In this document: piece after piece, positions 1-6,569 of the stretch | How the letters are laid out: every line of letters begins with the position of its first letter | How positions within the stretch are numbered: position 1 is the stretch's first letter | Assembly: GCA_003131705.1 (NCBI GenBank) | Contig: PKUY01000318.1 | Span: 9,106-18,214 of the forward strand | Direction of reading: 5' to 3' | Source: Acidobacteriota bacterium | GTDB lineage: Bacteria > Acidobacteriota > Terriglobia > Acidiferrales > UBA7541 | DNA: 9,109 nucleotides | The notes under the pieces: generated by a model | Seen by the model: only the letters and a program-made list of their open reading frames with translations | Database searches by the model: none | What the model was told of the DNA's origin: nothing | Position numbers and translations under genes: made by a program

Positions 1-315
1 GCGAAACTTCGGCGCGAGCTTCCAGGCCAGGACAAGCCACAGGACCACTAACCCGTACACAAAACTGATGAGCGCAAACCGGAATCGAATCTTGCTCAGG
101 TCCCGCGCTTTCCTGTCGGTTTCGCGGGGCAGCGTGTACGAAGTGACTTTGCGCTCGCTCGACGTCGTGGCGGCAGCCGTCGAATCCGGGGCAGCAGTGG
201 AACCACCCGAGCCTTGCTGCGCGGCCAGTGTCACGTTTTGCGGCCGTTGAATCGCTGCATGCGACGGATTTGAAAGCAGCAACAGAAAGGCAACGGCAGG
301 AAAGACGATCGCCAA
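1..315 (-). CDS. N-terminal part of a secreted/membrane protein, probably an M48-family metallopeptidase (partial)
   Basis: This is an open frame running off the left edge; 105 codons are visible. It starts with a hydrophobic signal peptide (residues 2-20, ending SNPSHA before AIQRP). A low-complexity Ala/Ser/Thr stretch follows (about 29-52). Then comes a motif SYTLPRETDRKARDLSKIR and a transmembrane helix (about 80-99, ISFVYGLVVLWLVLAW) leading into KLAPKFR. The YTLP-x-(E/D)-x-x-KA block just before the first helix resembles the N-terminus of acidobacterial M48 (Ste24-like) peptidases. The HExxH catalytic site would lie outside the window, so the family call is from resemblance only. The likely start is TTG at 315, preceded by AAAAGGAAAACG; no ATG or GTG lies between the in-frame TGA at 343-345 and there. 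The signal peptide then has no basic n-region, which is unusual. The gene diverges from the one at 537. Confidence 0.6.
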   Translation of the reverse strand, partial: MAIVFPAVAFLLLLSNPSHAAIQRPQNVTLAAQQGSGGSTAAPDSTAAATTSSERKVTSYTLPRETDRKARDLSKIRFRFALISFVYGLVVLWLVLAWKLAPKFR

Positions 316-464
316 CGTTTTCCTTTTCGCCCCACTTTCCTTTCAGACGTTCGGCGGGAGTATCTCGTTAGCAACGGGCCGTGCGCAAGCATTTCTGTGG
401 TCCCGCACTCCTTCGCCCTGGCGGGGCGTACAGTTGCCTCTTTGGATGCCTCGGCGGACGCGAA

Positions 465-494
465 TTGCCACGAACCGCGCGCCGCGACTACCAT
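465..494 (+). promoter_or_regulatory. possible sigma-70-type promoter upstream of the coiled-coil secreted protein
   Basis: A -35-like TTGCCA (465-470) and a -10-like TACCAT (489-494) are separated by 18 bp. Transcription would begin near 501, leaving a leader of about 36 nt before the ATG at 537. That leader holds a small perfect hairpin (GAACG/CGTTC, 504-517) just before the ribosome binding site. The match is by eye only; Acidobacteriota promoter consensus is poorly known. Confidence 0.3.
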
Positions 495-536
495 GGGTAT
501 GTGGAACGCCGCCGTTCGTTGATGGGGAGAGACACG

Positions 537-1103
537 ATGAAACTCGCACGCTGGGGACTTATGCTTCTGCTGGTTGCGCCGCTGGGGACTGCAGCGGCAG
601 GGCCGCAACAGGATCAGACTCCGCCGCCATCGGATCAGCAGAACGAAAATCCGCTGGTCGCTGCCTCCCGTCGCACGCGAGAAGAAAAGAAAGATCAGCC
701 CAAGGCCACCAAGGTTTGGGACAACAATAGCATGCCGACGATGCCCGGCGGCGTTAACGTCGTCGGACAGACCTCGTCATCCGTAACTGAATCAGCGACG
801 CCAGACCAAGCGCGACCCGCCGCGCCTGTTGACGCCGCCGGAATCCAAGCAAGTCTCGGCGCCGCCAAACAGGAACTCGAGAGTTTGAAAACTGATCTCG
901 ACATACTCCAGCGCAAGTACGGCCTCGATGAGCAAATGCATTTGAGCAAGCCTGGATATTCATCCGACAAAGCAGGCGCTGCGGCATTGCAGGACGAGAA
1001 GGACCAGATTGACGCCAAGCAACAGGCAATCGCCGACGCCGAAAAGAAAGTTGCCAACCTCCAGGCTGCCCTGGACGCCGCGGCGGCCAGCAAAGCAAAC
1101 TAA
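537..1103 (+). CDS. secreted coiled-coil protein of unknown function
   Basis: This 188-residue protein starts at ATG 537, with GGGGAGA at 524-530 as ribosome binding site; an upstream extension of the frame to 381 has no such signal. Residues 1-21 form a signal peptide (MKLARWG, Leu-rich core, GTAAAG). A Gln/Pro-rich stretch follows (about 23-37). Residues 38-67 hold a charged block, NPLVAASRRTREEKKDQPKA then KVWDNNSMP, leading to PGGVNVVGQ. I associate this block with small secreted proteins of Acidobacteriota. After a Ser/Thr/Pro/Ala linker, residues about 103-130 and 145-186 are heptad-like, rich in Ala, Leu, Lys, Glu and Gln, consistent with a two-segment coiled coil split by a loop (KYGLDEQMHLSKPGYSSD). 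There are no cysteines and no catalytic motif. Probably periplasmic and structural or adaptor-like; the function is unknown. Confidence 0.8.
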   Translation: MKLARWGLMLLLVAPLGTAAAGPQQDQTPPPSDQQNENPLVAASRRTREEKKDQPKATKVWDNNSMPTMPGGVNVVGQTSSSVTESATPDQARPAAPVDAAGIQASLGAAKQELESLKTDLDILQRKYGLDEQMHLSKPGYSSDKAGAAALQDEKDQIDAKQQAIADAEKKVANLQAALDAAAASKAN

Positions 1104-1180
1104 ATCTCGATCCCGATTCCCCGCGCAGTCTGTATTTTCCGCCTGGGGAAGTCCACCGCTACTAATTGTATATATTCCGC

Positions 1181-1209
1181 TTGACACACTAGACTCATCG
1201 GCGCACAAT
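1181..1209 (+). promoter_or_regulatory. sigma-70-type promoter upstream of the zinc-ribbon microprotein
   Basis: A perfect -35 TTGACA (1181-1186) is followed by exactly 17 bp and a -10-like CACAAT (1204-1209, four of six consensus bases). An AT-rich stretch just upstream (AATTGTATATATT, about 1164-1176) could act as an UP element. Transcription would start near 1216 and give a leader of about 85 nt before the ATG at 1302. Confidence 0.45.
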
Positions 1210-1301
1210 CCCGCCTGTTTACGGGGCGTTTCTGATCGGCGTGCTTGGCGGCGAGCATGGTTCCCCTTTCCACCGCCCTACTCTTTCTGGGAGGCGATCG
1301 G

Positions 1302-1508
1302 ATGCAACATTTGCCCGGTCTTACGGTTCAATGTTTGAACCCGGGATGTCCCGCGCGGGGACACTGGTTCCGCGTCCAGGCTGCGCCGCAGGAGTTTTGC
1401 GGCAACTGCGGTGGGCCGCTTCAGAATGTGCCACCGCCGCTTGCGCCGCGTTTCCGAATGCGGCCTCGGCCGTTTGCGAGCCATCGGCCGATGGGGCGCC
1501 CGCGCTAG
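1302..1508 (+). CDS. 68-residue zinc-ribbon microprotein
   Basis: ATG 1302 follows GGGAGG (1289-1294) at 7-nt spacing, which favours it over the in-frame upstream start at 1245. The protein has two cysteine knuckles: C11-LNPG-C16 and C33-GN-C36. Sixteen residues lie between them, including His21-Trp22. This is the layout of a small zinc ribbon, with four Cys likely binding one zinc ion. The tail (residues 44-68) is very rich in Pro and Arg (PPPLAPRFRMRPRPF then HRPMGRPR) and strongly basic, so it may contact nucleic acid or ribosomes. There is no signal peptide, so it should be cytoplasmic. It has its own apparent promoter. I do not recognise a named family. The paired CxnC knuckles, good ribosome binding site and promoter make a real gene likely despite the small size. 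Confidence 0.72.
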   Translation: MQHLPGLTVQCLNPGCPARGHWFRVQAAPQEFCGNCGGPLQNVPPPLAPRFRMRPRPFASHRPMGRPR

Positions 1509-1632
1509 TCTCGATCGCGTTTGGACCGCCCAAGATGGCAGCGGCTAATCGTCCCTCGACGTGTGCTCACATTCGCGAGCTTAAATCCGTTCACAACAGG
1601 AAGGCACTACAGGCTGATCTGGAGAAAGGGGG

Positions 1633-1660
1633 GAGCGGCCGGTGGGGGAACCGGCCGCTC
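1633..1660. repeat. perfect 11-bp inverted repeat (GC-rich hairpin)
   Basis: GAGCGGCCGGT (1633-1643) and ACCGGCCGCTC (1650-1660) are exact reverse complements around a 6-nt loop GGGGGA. The stem is 9 of 11 G/C and should be very stable in RNA. No T-tract follows on either strand, so it is not a standard intrinsic terminator. It lies 124 nt after the zinc-ribbon stop codon and could stabilise the 3' end of that transcript or end transcription without a U-run. Confidence 0.7.
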
Positions 1661-1770
1661 GGGGCATCAGGGGTAATGGAGGTTCAGAAACTTAAGGCGC
1701 TGGCCTCAAGTCCAAAGCGATTGTGCCGTTGAAGCCCGGCAGCGTCGATAGACCGCTCGGTTCAATTCGT

Positions 1771-1790
1771 CTTGGTACCAAGGTACCGGA
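1771..1790. promoter_or_regulatory. palindrome CTTGGTACCAAG with a tandem GGTACC, possible operator
   Basis: A 12-bp perfect palindrome (1771-1782) overlaps a second GGTACC copy two bases further on (GGTACC-AA-GGTACC, 1774-1787). It sits about 125 bp before the amidohydrolase start, a plausible place for a regulator to bind. No regulator gene lies in the window, so the role is speculative. Confidence 0.25.
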
Positions 1791-1910
1791 TGCGCGGTTC
1801 GAGATATCTTCTCTCGGTGAGCAATTCTGCTTTCCCTTGCATTTTCCGGAGCGGCGGGCGAAGCTACGGCCCCGATACCTAAGAAAGACCGTCTAATGGA
1901 AGGAAACACG

Positions 1911-2954
1911 ATGACTGCTGATTCGAAGACCCACCGCCGCATCGCAACCGAGGAAGCTTTTTCGATCCCTGAAGTCGCTGCGGCCCTGCGTGACGTTGCT
2001 CGCGCTCCCGGAAACAGTCTGGACCTGATCCTCGTGAAGCGAATCTACGACGCGCCGAAGGGTGACACCGCGCAGATGGCGGCCCTCCTCCCGCGCCTGA
2101 TCGATCTCGAGGACGAGCGCCTTCGCGATATGGACAAGAACGGCGTCGCGGTGCACCTGTTGTCGCTGACCGCGCCCGGCGTGCAGATGTTCGACGCCGA
2201 CACGGCGACAGAATTGGCGGCGCTCGCCAATGATCGCCTCGCCGCGGTCGTGAAAAAACATCCCACGCGTTTCGCGGGTCTCGCGAGCTTCGCTCCGCAG
2301 TCGCCCAAGCGCGCCGCAAAAGAAATGGAGCGCGCGATCAAGACGCTCAAGCTCAATGGCTTCGTCGTGAACTCACACACCAACAACGACTACTTCGACG
2401 ATCCCAAGTTCTTCCCAATCCTCGAAGCTGCAGAAGCGCTCGACGCCTGCATCTACATCCATCCGCGCGCGCCTTCTGACGGGCTCGCGGCGCCGTTCCG
2501 CGATTACGGACTCGACAGCGCGCAGTGGGGCTACGGCATCGAAGTTTCCACGCACGCCGTGCGCATGATGGTTAGCGGAGTGTTCGACCGCTTTCCCAAA
2601 CTCAAGATTTGCATTGGCCACATGGGCGAGGCCGTGCACTTCTGGCTCTGGCGGCTCGACTACATGAACAAGAACGCGCAGAACCGCGGCAGCGCCCCCA
2701 AACTCAAGCTCACGCCGAGCGAATATTTCAAGCGCAATTTTGTCATCACCACCAGCGGGCAGGAATCGCACCTCGCGCTCGATTTTTCGATCAAGGCTCT
2801 CGGCATCGATAACGTCCTGTGGGCGATCGACTATCCGTATCAGCCGACAGCGCCTGCCGTCGCGTTCATGGACTCCGCGCCGGTCTCCCCCGCCGAACGC
2901 GAGAAGCTCTACCACGGCAATGCCGAGCGCGTATTTCATATTCCGACTGTCTGA
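1911..2954 (+). CDS. amidohydrolase-2 family enzyme, likely metal-dependent non-oxidative aromatic-acid decarboxylase
   Basis: This 347-residue TIM-barrel protein has the hallmarks of the Amidohydro_2 decarboxylase group (gamma-resorcylate, 2,3-dihydroxybenzoate and 5-carboxyvanillate decarboxylases). Seen in order: IATEEAFSIPE (E14, E15; position 16 is Ala where gamma-resorcylate decarboxylase has a His ligand), YIHPR (H184, metal ligand), VRMMVSGVFDRFPKLKICIG then HMGE (H237 and E240, catalytic region), FVITTSG, and NVLWAIDYPY (D307, metal ligand). Length and motif spacing fit the family. ATG 1911 is preferred over ATG 1896 because AAGGAAA lies 7 nt before it. No signal peptide, so cytoplasmic. 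Expected reaction: loss of CO2 from a hydroxylated or methoxylated benzoate, possibly reversible. The substrate cannot be told from sequence. A Rieske oxygenase follows about 0.9 kb downstream. Hydrolysis rather than decarboxylation remains possible, since the superfamily contains both. Confidence 0.82.
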   Translation: MTADSKTHRRIATEEAFSIPEVAAALRDVARAPGNSLDLILVKRIYDAPKGDTAQMAALLPRLIDLEDERLRDMDKNGVAVHLLSLTAPGVQMFDADTATELAALANDRLAAVVKKHPTRFAGLASFAPQSPKRAAKEMERAIKTLKLNGFVVNSHTNNDYFDDPKFFPILEAAEALDACIYIHPRAPSDGLAAPFRDYGLDSAQWGYGIEVSTHAVRMMVSGVFDRFPKLKICIGHMGEAVHFWLWRLDYMNKNAQNRGSAPKLKLTPSEYFKRNFVITTSGQESHLALDFSIKALGIDNVLWAIDYPYQPTAPAVAFMDSAPVSPAEREKLYHGNAERVFHIPTV

Positions 2955-3046
2955 TAGTGAAATGAGTAATTCCCGGTAGACACTGCTGGCGACGACTTAA
3001 GATTAGCTAACTGTTGTGGTCATCAATTGCGTTATTCTTGACAGCG

Positions 3047-3771
3047 ATGCGGATTGCCCTCGGCTTGCTAGCGATCCTTTGCGTGAGCGTGTGTACTCAT
3101 GCTCAATCGTGCCCAACGCAGGATTCCGACGGCCCGGGTGACGCAGCCGAGGAGTCCGTTCTGCACGGACCCTTGTTCATCACGATGAACTTCGCGAATG
3201 GCTGGCGCTGAAGCTTGATCAGCCGGCGTGCGGCGAGAGTGAGATAGAACTCGTATTCTTAGAATCTGCTGAGAGGAGACGAGCAGATTCCTTGAGAAGG
3301 TGCGGTCTCACGGTGATCGGAAAGCTCTATTACAGTCCGACGGGCTACTACTCAGCCAACATAGCCATTGACGATGCGAAACTAAAACCCAATCCGTCTT
3401 GTCATCCATTCCCTATTCGCCGAGACCCCTCGATGACAGCGATTCTGAAGGAACTACGTATTTACCGTGCCTGCATCGAGGTCGATTACGGTGGCAAAAG
3501 TCACGTGACCGTCAAGGTGTGGAAAGACCGTAACCCGCAATTGTCCCTAGGGCCATGGCAAGCCTACGTCGACTACATACTGACGGGGGATCGGGACGGC
3601 GTCTGGTTCGGCTGCCGCAAGGGATTTGAGATGAAAGACATTTCCCAGCTACCAAAATCATCAAGTGGAATCTTGGACCTTCAGCCCGGTATGGCAGGGG
3701 CTAGCCTTCAGGACTTCAACGCGAAAAACACAATCACGTTTACCTGCCAGACAAGCCCGGATGCAAAATGA
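3047..3771 (+). pseudogene. frameshifted secreted DUF4431-like protein
   Basis: Two adjacent frames join into one protein. From ATG 3047, MRIALGLLAILCVSVCTHAQ is a clear signal peptide (cleavage after THA), followed by SCPTQDSDG then EESVLHG. This frame stops at 3211. The continuation lies in another frame from about 3168: TLVHHDELREWLALKLDQPA, then CGESEIELVFLES, then CGLTVIGKLYYSPTGYYSAN, open to TGA 3769-3771. Inserting one base near 3167-3169 restores about 241 residues. The block from ESVLHG to SANIAI follows the DUF4431 pattern (xGTL, L-x-LDQPxC, IELVF, VTVxGxLxxxxTGYY). The C-terminal half adds a second segment (IEVDYGGKSHVTVKVW, WQAYVDYILTGDRD, WFGCRKGFEMKDI). Everything else is intact, so either a recent mutation or a sequencing error is possible. 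TTG 3014 is an alternative start. No good ribosome binding site precedes either. Confidence 0.72.
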
Positions 3772-3868
3772 CTCCCCAAAAGTAGCGCCATCAGAAAGTG
3801 AGCGGCTCCCAATCCTCGATAGCACTTTGCGACGCAGACCACTGATGTAATACGATAAGCTGCGGCCG

Positions 3869-4987
3869 ATGAATGACGCCACTCCTGCGAAGTCGAGCAC
3901 TCCTGCAGCCGACATGCTGTGGGGATTCTGGTATCCCGTGCTGCGCAGCGTGCAATTGCGTGGACGCAAACTCGAGCGCGCCGCGCTGCTCGAAGTTCCG
4001 CTCCTGCTCGGACGCGACTCCGCCGGAAAGCCTTTCGCGCTGCGCGACGTCTGCCCGCACCGTGCGTTTCCGCTCTCGTTCGGTCAATTCGACGGCACAT
4101 CGGTCGAATGCGCTTACCACGGCTGGCAATTTGACGCGCACACCGGCCAGTGCCGCCATATTCCCTCGCTGACCGCCGATTCGAAGCTCAAATGCGAACG
4201 AATTTCGGCCGGCAGTTTTCCTTGCGAGGAACGCGATGGATACATCTGGGCGTTCATGACGAACCCCGAAGGGCGCGCACCAGCTTCCACGGATGCGGCG
4301 ATTCCTCCCGCGCCCAAATTGCCTACGTTCGACATTGACCACAAAACGGGCTACAAGATCGCGCATCTCTGGGCCGATCTGCCGTGCAGCGTGGACCACG
4401 GAATCATCGGATTGATGGACCCGGCGCACGGGCCGTTCGTGCATCAGGCCTGGTGGTGGCACAGCCGCCGCAGCATCCGCGAAAAAGCAAAACAGTTCGA
4501 GCCGATCCCCAACGGTTTTCGGATGAGCCCGCACGCGCCCTCGGCCAACAGCGCGCCGTACAAAATCCTGAAGCTAATCACCGGCGAGCCCGCCACCACG
4601 ACCATCGATTTCGTCCTGCCGAACCAGCGCTTTGAGCAGATTCGCGCCGGCCGCTACTGGCTCTCAAGCCGCACGACTGTCACTCCAATCCGGCGCGACC
4701 TCTGCCGCCTCGATTTCGTCGCCGCGTGGAACATTCTGCCGTGGTTTCCAATCGTTTCGTTCATTCTTCATGTGCTCGGCCCGCGTTTCATCCGGCAGGA
4801 TACCAAAGTGATCGAGAAGCAGGCGCTCGGTTTGAAATACGAAGATCGAATGATGCTGGTGGACGATGCCGACCGCCAGGCTCGCTGGTATTTCGAATTA
4901 AAAGCGGCGTACCTTGAATCGAAGCGCACCGGTGAGCCGATGCGTCATCCGGTGACAGGGCCAGTCACTCTGCAGTGGCGGTCGTAA
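3869..4987 (+). CDS. Rieske [2Fe-2S] non-heme iron oxygenase, alpha subunit type
   Basis: This 372-residue protein has an N-terminal Rieske domain (about 18-135) with C62-P-H64 and C81-AY-H84 binding the 2Fe-2S cluster; CAYHGWQFD is the classic form. The catalytic domain follows. D184-PA-H187-GPFV-H192 matches the D-x2-H-x4-H signature, where the two His bind mononuclear iron and the Asp bridges to the neighbouring subunit's Rieske centre. The third iron ligand, an acidic residue further on, I cannot assign. Overall layout resembles the vanillate O-demethylase / PaO-like oxygenases, which demethylate or hydroxylate aromatic substrates using O2 and electrons from a separate reductase. No reductase or ferredoxin gene is in the window. 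Start ATG 3869 fits the domain but has no clear ribosome binding site. A hydrophobic patch near residues 286-304 (AAWNILPWFPIVSFILHVLG) might touch the membrane or line the active site. The substrate is unknown. Confidence 0.85.
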   Translation: MNDATPAKSSTPAADMLWGFWYPVLRSVQLRGRKLERAALLEVPLLLGRDSAGKPFALRDVCPHRAFPLSFGQFDGTSVECAYHGWQFDAHTGQCRHIPSLTADSKLKCERISAGSFPCEERDGYIWAFMTNPEGRAPASTDAAIPPAPKLPTFDIDHKTGYKIAHLWADLPCSVDHGIIGLMDPAHGPFVHQAWWWHSRRSIREKAKQFEPIPNGFRMSPHAPSANSAPYKILKLITGEPATTTIDFVLPNQRFEQIRAGRYWLSSRTTVTPIRRDLCRLDFVAAWNILPWFPIVSFILHVLGPRFIRQDTKVIEKQALGLKYEDRMMLVDDADRQARWYFELKAAYLESKRTGEPMRHPVTGPVTLQWRS

Positions 4988-5100
4988 GGGAATCACTTTA
5001 GACTTTCGCCTGCACCATTCTTGTCCCTTCGTCCAGTTGTTCGCCACGCTTCCACGGATCATATTTCCCGCAGTCGATTTCGGGGAGCGTGGGAGGCCAA

Positions 5101-6453
5101 ATGCGTGGTTCGATCCGATATTTCCTGCCTTTTCTCGGTCTCTGTTTTGTTGGGCCTGTTTTTGCGACAGACACCCACAACGTAAAATGCGCCGTGAATC
5201 AGGAACGCGTATGGGTCTACGAGTCGCTGAATAGCTTCGACGTGGAAGCCAAATTAAAATGCGGAGAGTCCGTGGAGATTCTCTCGCGGGTGAAAGGCTT
5301 CGTGAAGATCCGGACCGCGAACGGCGTGGATGGCTACGTTCCCGACAGCGCGTTTTCTGATTTGCCGCCGCTGCCCGATGACGCTAATCCAGCCGCTAGC
5401 GGAGCGAGTCCGCTCCTTGCAGCAAGCATCGCTGCGCACACAGCCGCTGCGTCTTCCGGCTCTTCTTCCGCAAGCACTGTTTCGAATCCCGCGCCTGCGC
5501 CTGTTGCCGTGAGGGCGAAGGCGCCCAATGTTGAAGTGCCCAAAGAACTCCCTAGAGAAGCCCTGCAGCCCGCGGCCATCGCGAACTCGCCTGCAGTTTC
5601 ACCGCGAGATGCCGTCGCAACGGCCGCCAGGCCCGCGAAGGCCTCCGCGCCTGTAAGAGCTGAGCCTCCCGTGAATGCGCCCGCGCCAGCCTTGGCCAAA
5701 GTTTCAACGGTCTCGGTCGTCGCCAAGCCCGCGTCTCCCGCTGCTGTAGAGAAGCCTGCGAAAACCGCCGTTGCCAACAACTCGGTCACTCCGCCATCGC
5801 CTTCGAACACGCATCTCGCTGCATCCATGTCTAATTCGTCCGCCGCCCCTGCGAAATCGCCCGTTGCAACAGTCGCGCCAGTGAGCGCAAGGATTGCGGA
5901 CAGCACGACAAGCGCAGCTCCTGCTAATGAGTTGGCAACCACGCAACCGGCGGCACCCGCTGAGGAATCGGAGGACTATCCCGACGCCAAGCCGGAAAAC
6001 GAAAGCGCAGACCCGAGCTGCCGTGTATTTTTCTCCGGATATGGTTTGGCGCCGTCGCAATTCAAATGGCTTGCTGACAATCGCCGGAAAGAGCACTCGG
6101 AGATCTGCCCGGCTCCCGATCTCGGCCGCGTGGATTACGTGATCTTGTTCGCGCACGATTCGGATACCTACAGCGGCGCCATGCCGACGCTGGTCCATAC
6201 GGACCGAAATGGTTTTTCCGATTTCAACCCGATGACGACGGTCGACACCACGCTGATGCCCGCGTCCGAAGTGGAGAAGGCCCGCTACGAATTCGTCTGG
6301 GTATTCCGCATGAAGCGGGGTGACTTCGATCCCGCGAGATTTTCGCAGCGCCGCCGCCCTCAATTCACGACCTACGTGAAAGGCTCGCACGCATCGGCGC
6401 GAGCCGTCGAGGACGCCTTCAGTTTTATCCAGGAACAGAGTCCCAATCGCTGA
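5101..6453 (+). CDS. secreted SH3b-domain protein with long Ala/Pro linker and a conserved C-terminal domain
   Basis: This 450-residue protein starts at ATG 5101, with GGGAGG at 5091-5096; GTG 5089 is less likely because the only purine run before it sits too close. Residues 1-23 are a signal peptide (MRGSIRYFLPFLG core, cleavage near VFA-TD). Residues about 27-85 form a bacterial SH3-like fold (VWVYESLNSFDVEAKLKCGE, VEILSRVKGFVKIRT, VDGYVPDSAF), usually a peptidoglycan or protein-binding module. Residues about 90-300 are a low-complexity Ala/Pro/Ser/Val linker, typical of cell-wall-spanning segments. From about 304 a compact domain follows: CRVFFSGYGLAPSQFKWLAD, CPAPDLGRVDYVILFAHDSD, TLVHTDRNGFSDF, FVWVFRMKRGDFDP, VKGSHASARAVEDAF. 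I know no function for it. Probably periplasmic or envelope-bound. A weak promoter-like pair (TTGTTC 5037-5042, CATATT 5060-5065) precedes it. Confidence 0.8.
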   Translation: MRGSIRYFLPFLGLCFVGPVFATDTHNVKCAVNQERVWVYESLNSFDVEAKLKCGESVEILSRVKGFVKIRTANGVDGYVPDSAFSDLPPLPDDANPAASGASPLLAASIAAHTAAASSGSSSASTVSNPAPAPVAVRAKAPNVEVPKELPREALQPAAIANSPAVSPRDAVATAARPAKASAPVRAEPPVNAPAPALAKVSTVSVVAKPASPAAVEKPAKTAVANNSVTPPSPSNTHLAASMSNSSAAPAKSPVATVAPVSARIADSTTSAAPANELATTQPAAPAEESEDYPDAKPENESADPSCRVFFSGYGLAPSQFKWLADNRRKEHSEICPAPDLGRVDYVILFAHDSDTYSGAMPTLVHTDRNGFSDFNPMTTVDTTLMPASEVEKARYEFVWVFRMKRGDFDPARFSQRRRPQFTTYVKGSHASARAVEDAFSFIQEQSPNR

Positions 6454-6519
6454 ACCGTTCGCCGGGGCGAGGCGATTGTGGGCCGCGATCCGATGGCGGC
6501 GAGAAGTTGTTCTATTCAG

Positions 6520-6532
6520 TTGTCAAAGAGCG
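6520..6532 (-). promoter_or_regulatory. boxA-like antitermination sequence
   Basis: Read on the minus strand this is CGCTCTTTGACAA, matching 11 of 13 bases of the E. coli rRNA boxA (TGCTCTTTAACAA), the RNA site bound by NusB-S10. It is followed by CTGAATAGAAC. No rRNA gene lies in the window, so it may be a chance match or part of the neighbouring repeat element. The TTGACA inside it has no -10 partner at 17 bp. Confidence 0.3.
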
Positions 6533-6569
6533 TTGCGAGCTTTCGTCAAGAAAGCCGAAGCCCGAAAAA

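Larger units (their letters stand above)
1509..1910. other. 402-bp gene-free stretch with hairpin and palindromes
   Basis: No credible coding region was found between the zinc-ribbon gene and the amidohydrolase. The frames open here (for example 1706-1942 minus) lack family motifs and sensible starts. The stretch contains the perfect hairpin at 1633-1660 and the palindrome CTTGGTACCAAG at 1771-1782. It also has an 8-bp palindrome AGATATCT at about 1802-1809. It probably includes the promoter and leader of the amidohydrolase gene, but I see no convincing -35/-10 pair. Confidence 0.6.

Noticed and set aside
1241..1732. 163-codon open frame overlapping the zinc-ribbon gene
   Set aside because: A different frame from the cysteine-knuckle protein; no motif, and it runs across the hairpin.
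1720..1790. tRNA-like stretch (GGTTCAATTC resembling a T-arm)
   Set aside because: No matching acceptor, D-arm or anticodon stem could be folded around it.
3039..3044. TTGACA just before ATG 3047, as a -35 box
   Set aside because: A promoter here would begin transcription inside the gene; no matching -10 was seen at the correct spacing.
3791..4534. 247-codon open frame antisense to the Rieske gene
   Set aside because: It overlaps a gene with clear Rieske and iron-binding motifs on the other strand; its composition is Arg-rich and motif-free, typical of a shadow in GC-rich DNA.
5334..5942. 202-codon Ala/Gly/Thr-rich open frame on the minus strand
   Set aside because: It mirrors the Ala/Pro linker of the SH3b gene; repetitive GC-rich codons open the opposite strand without encoding a protein.
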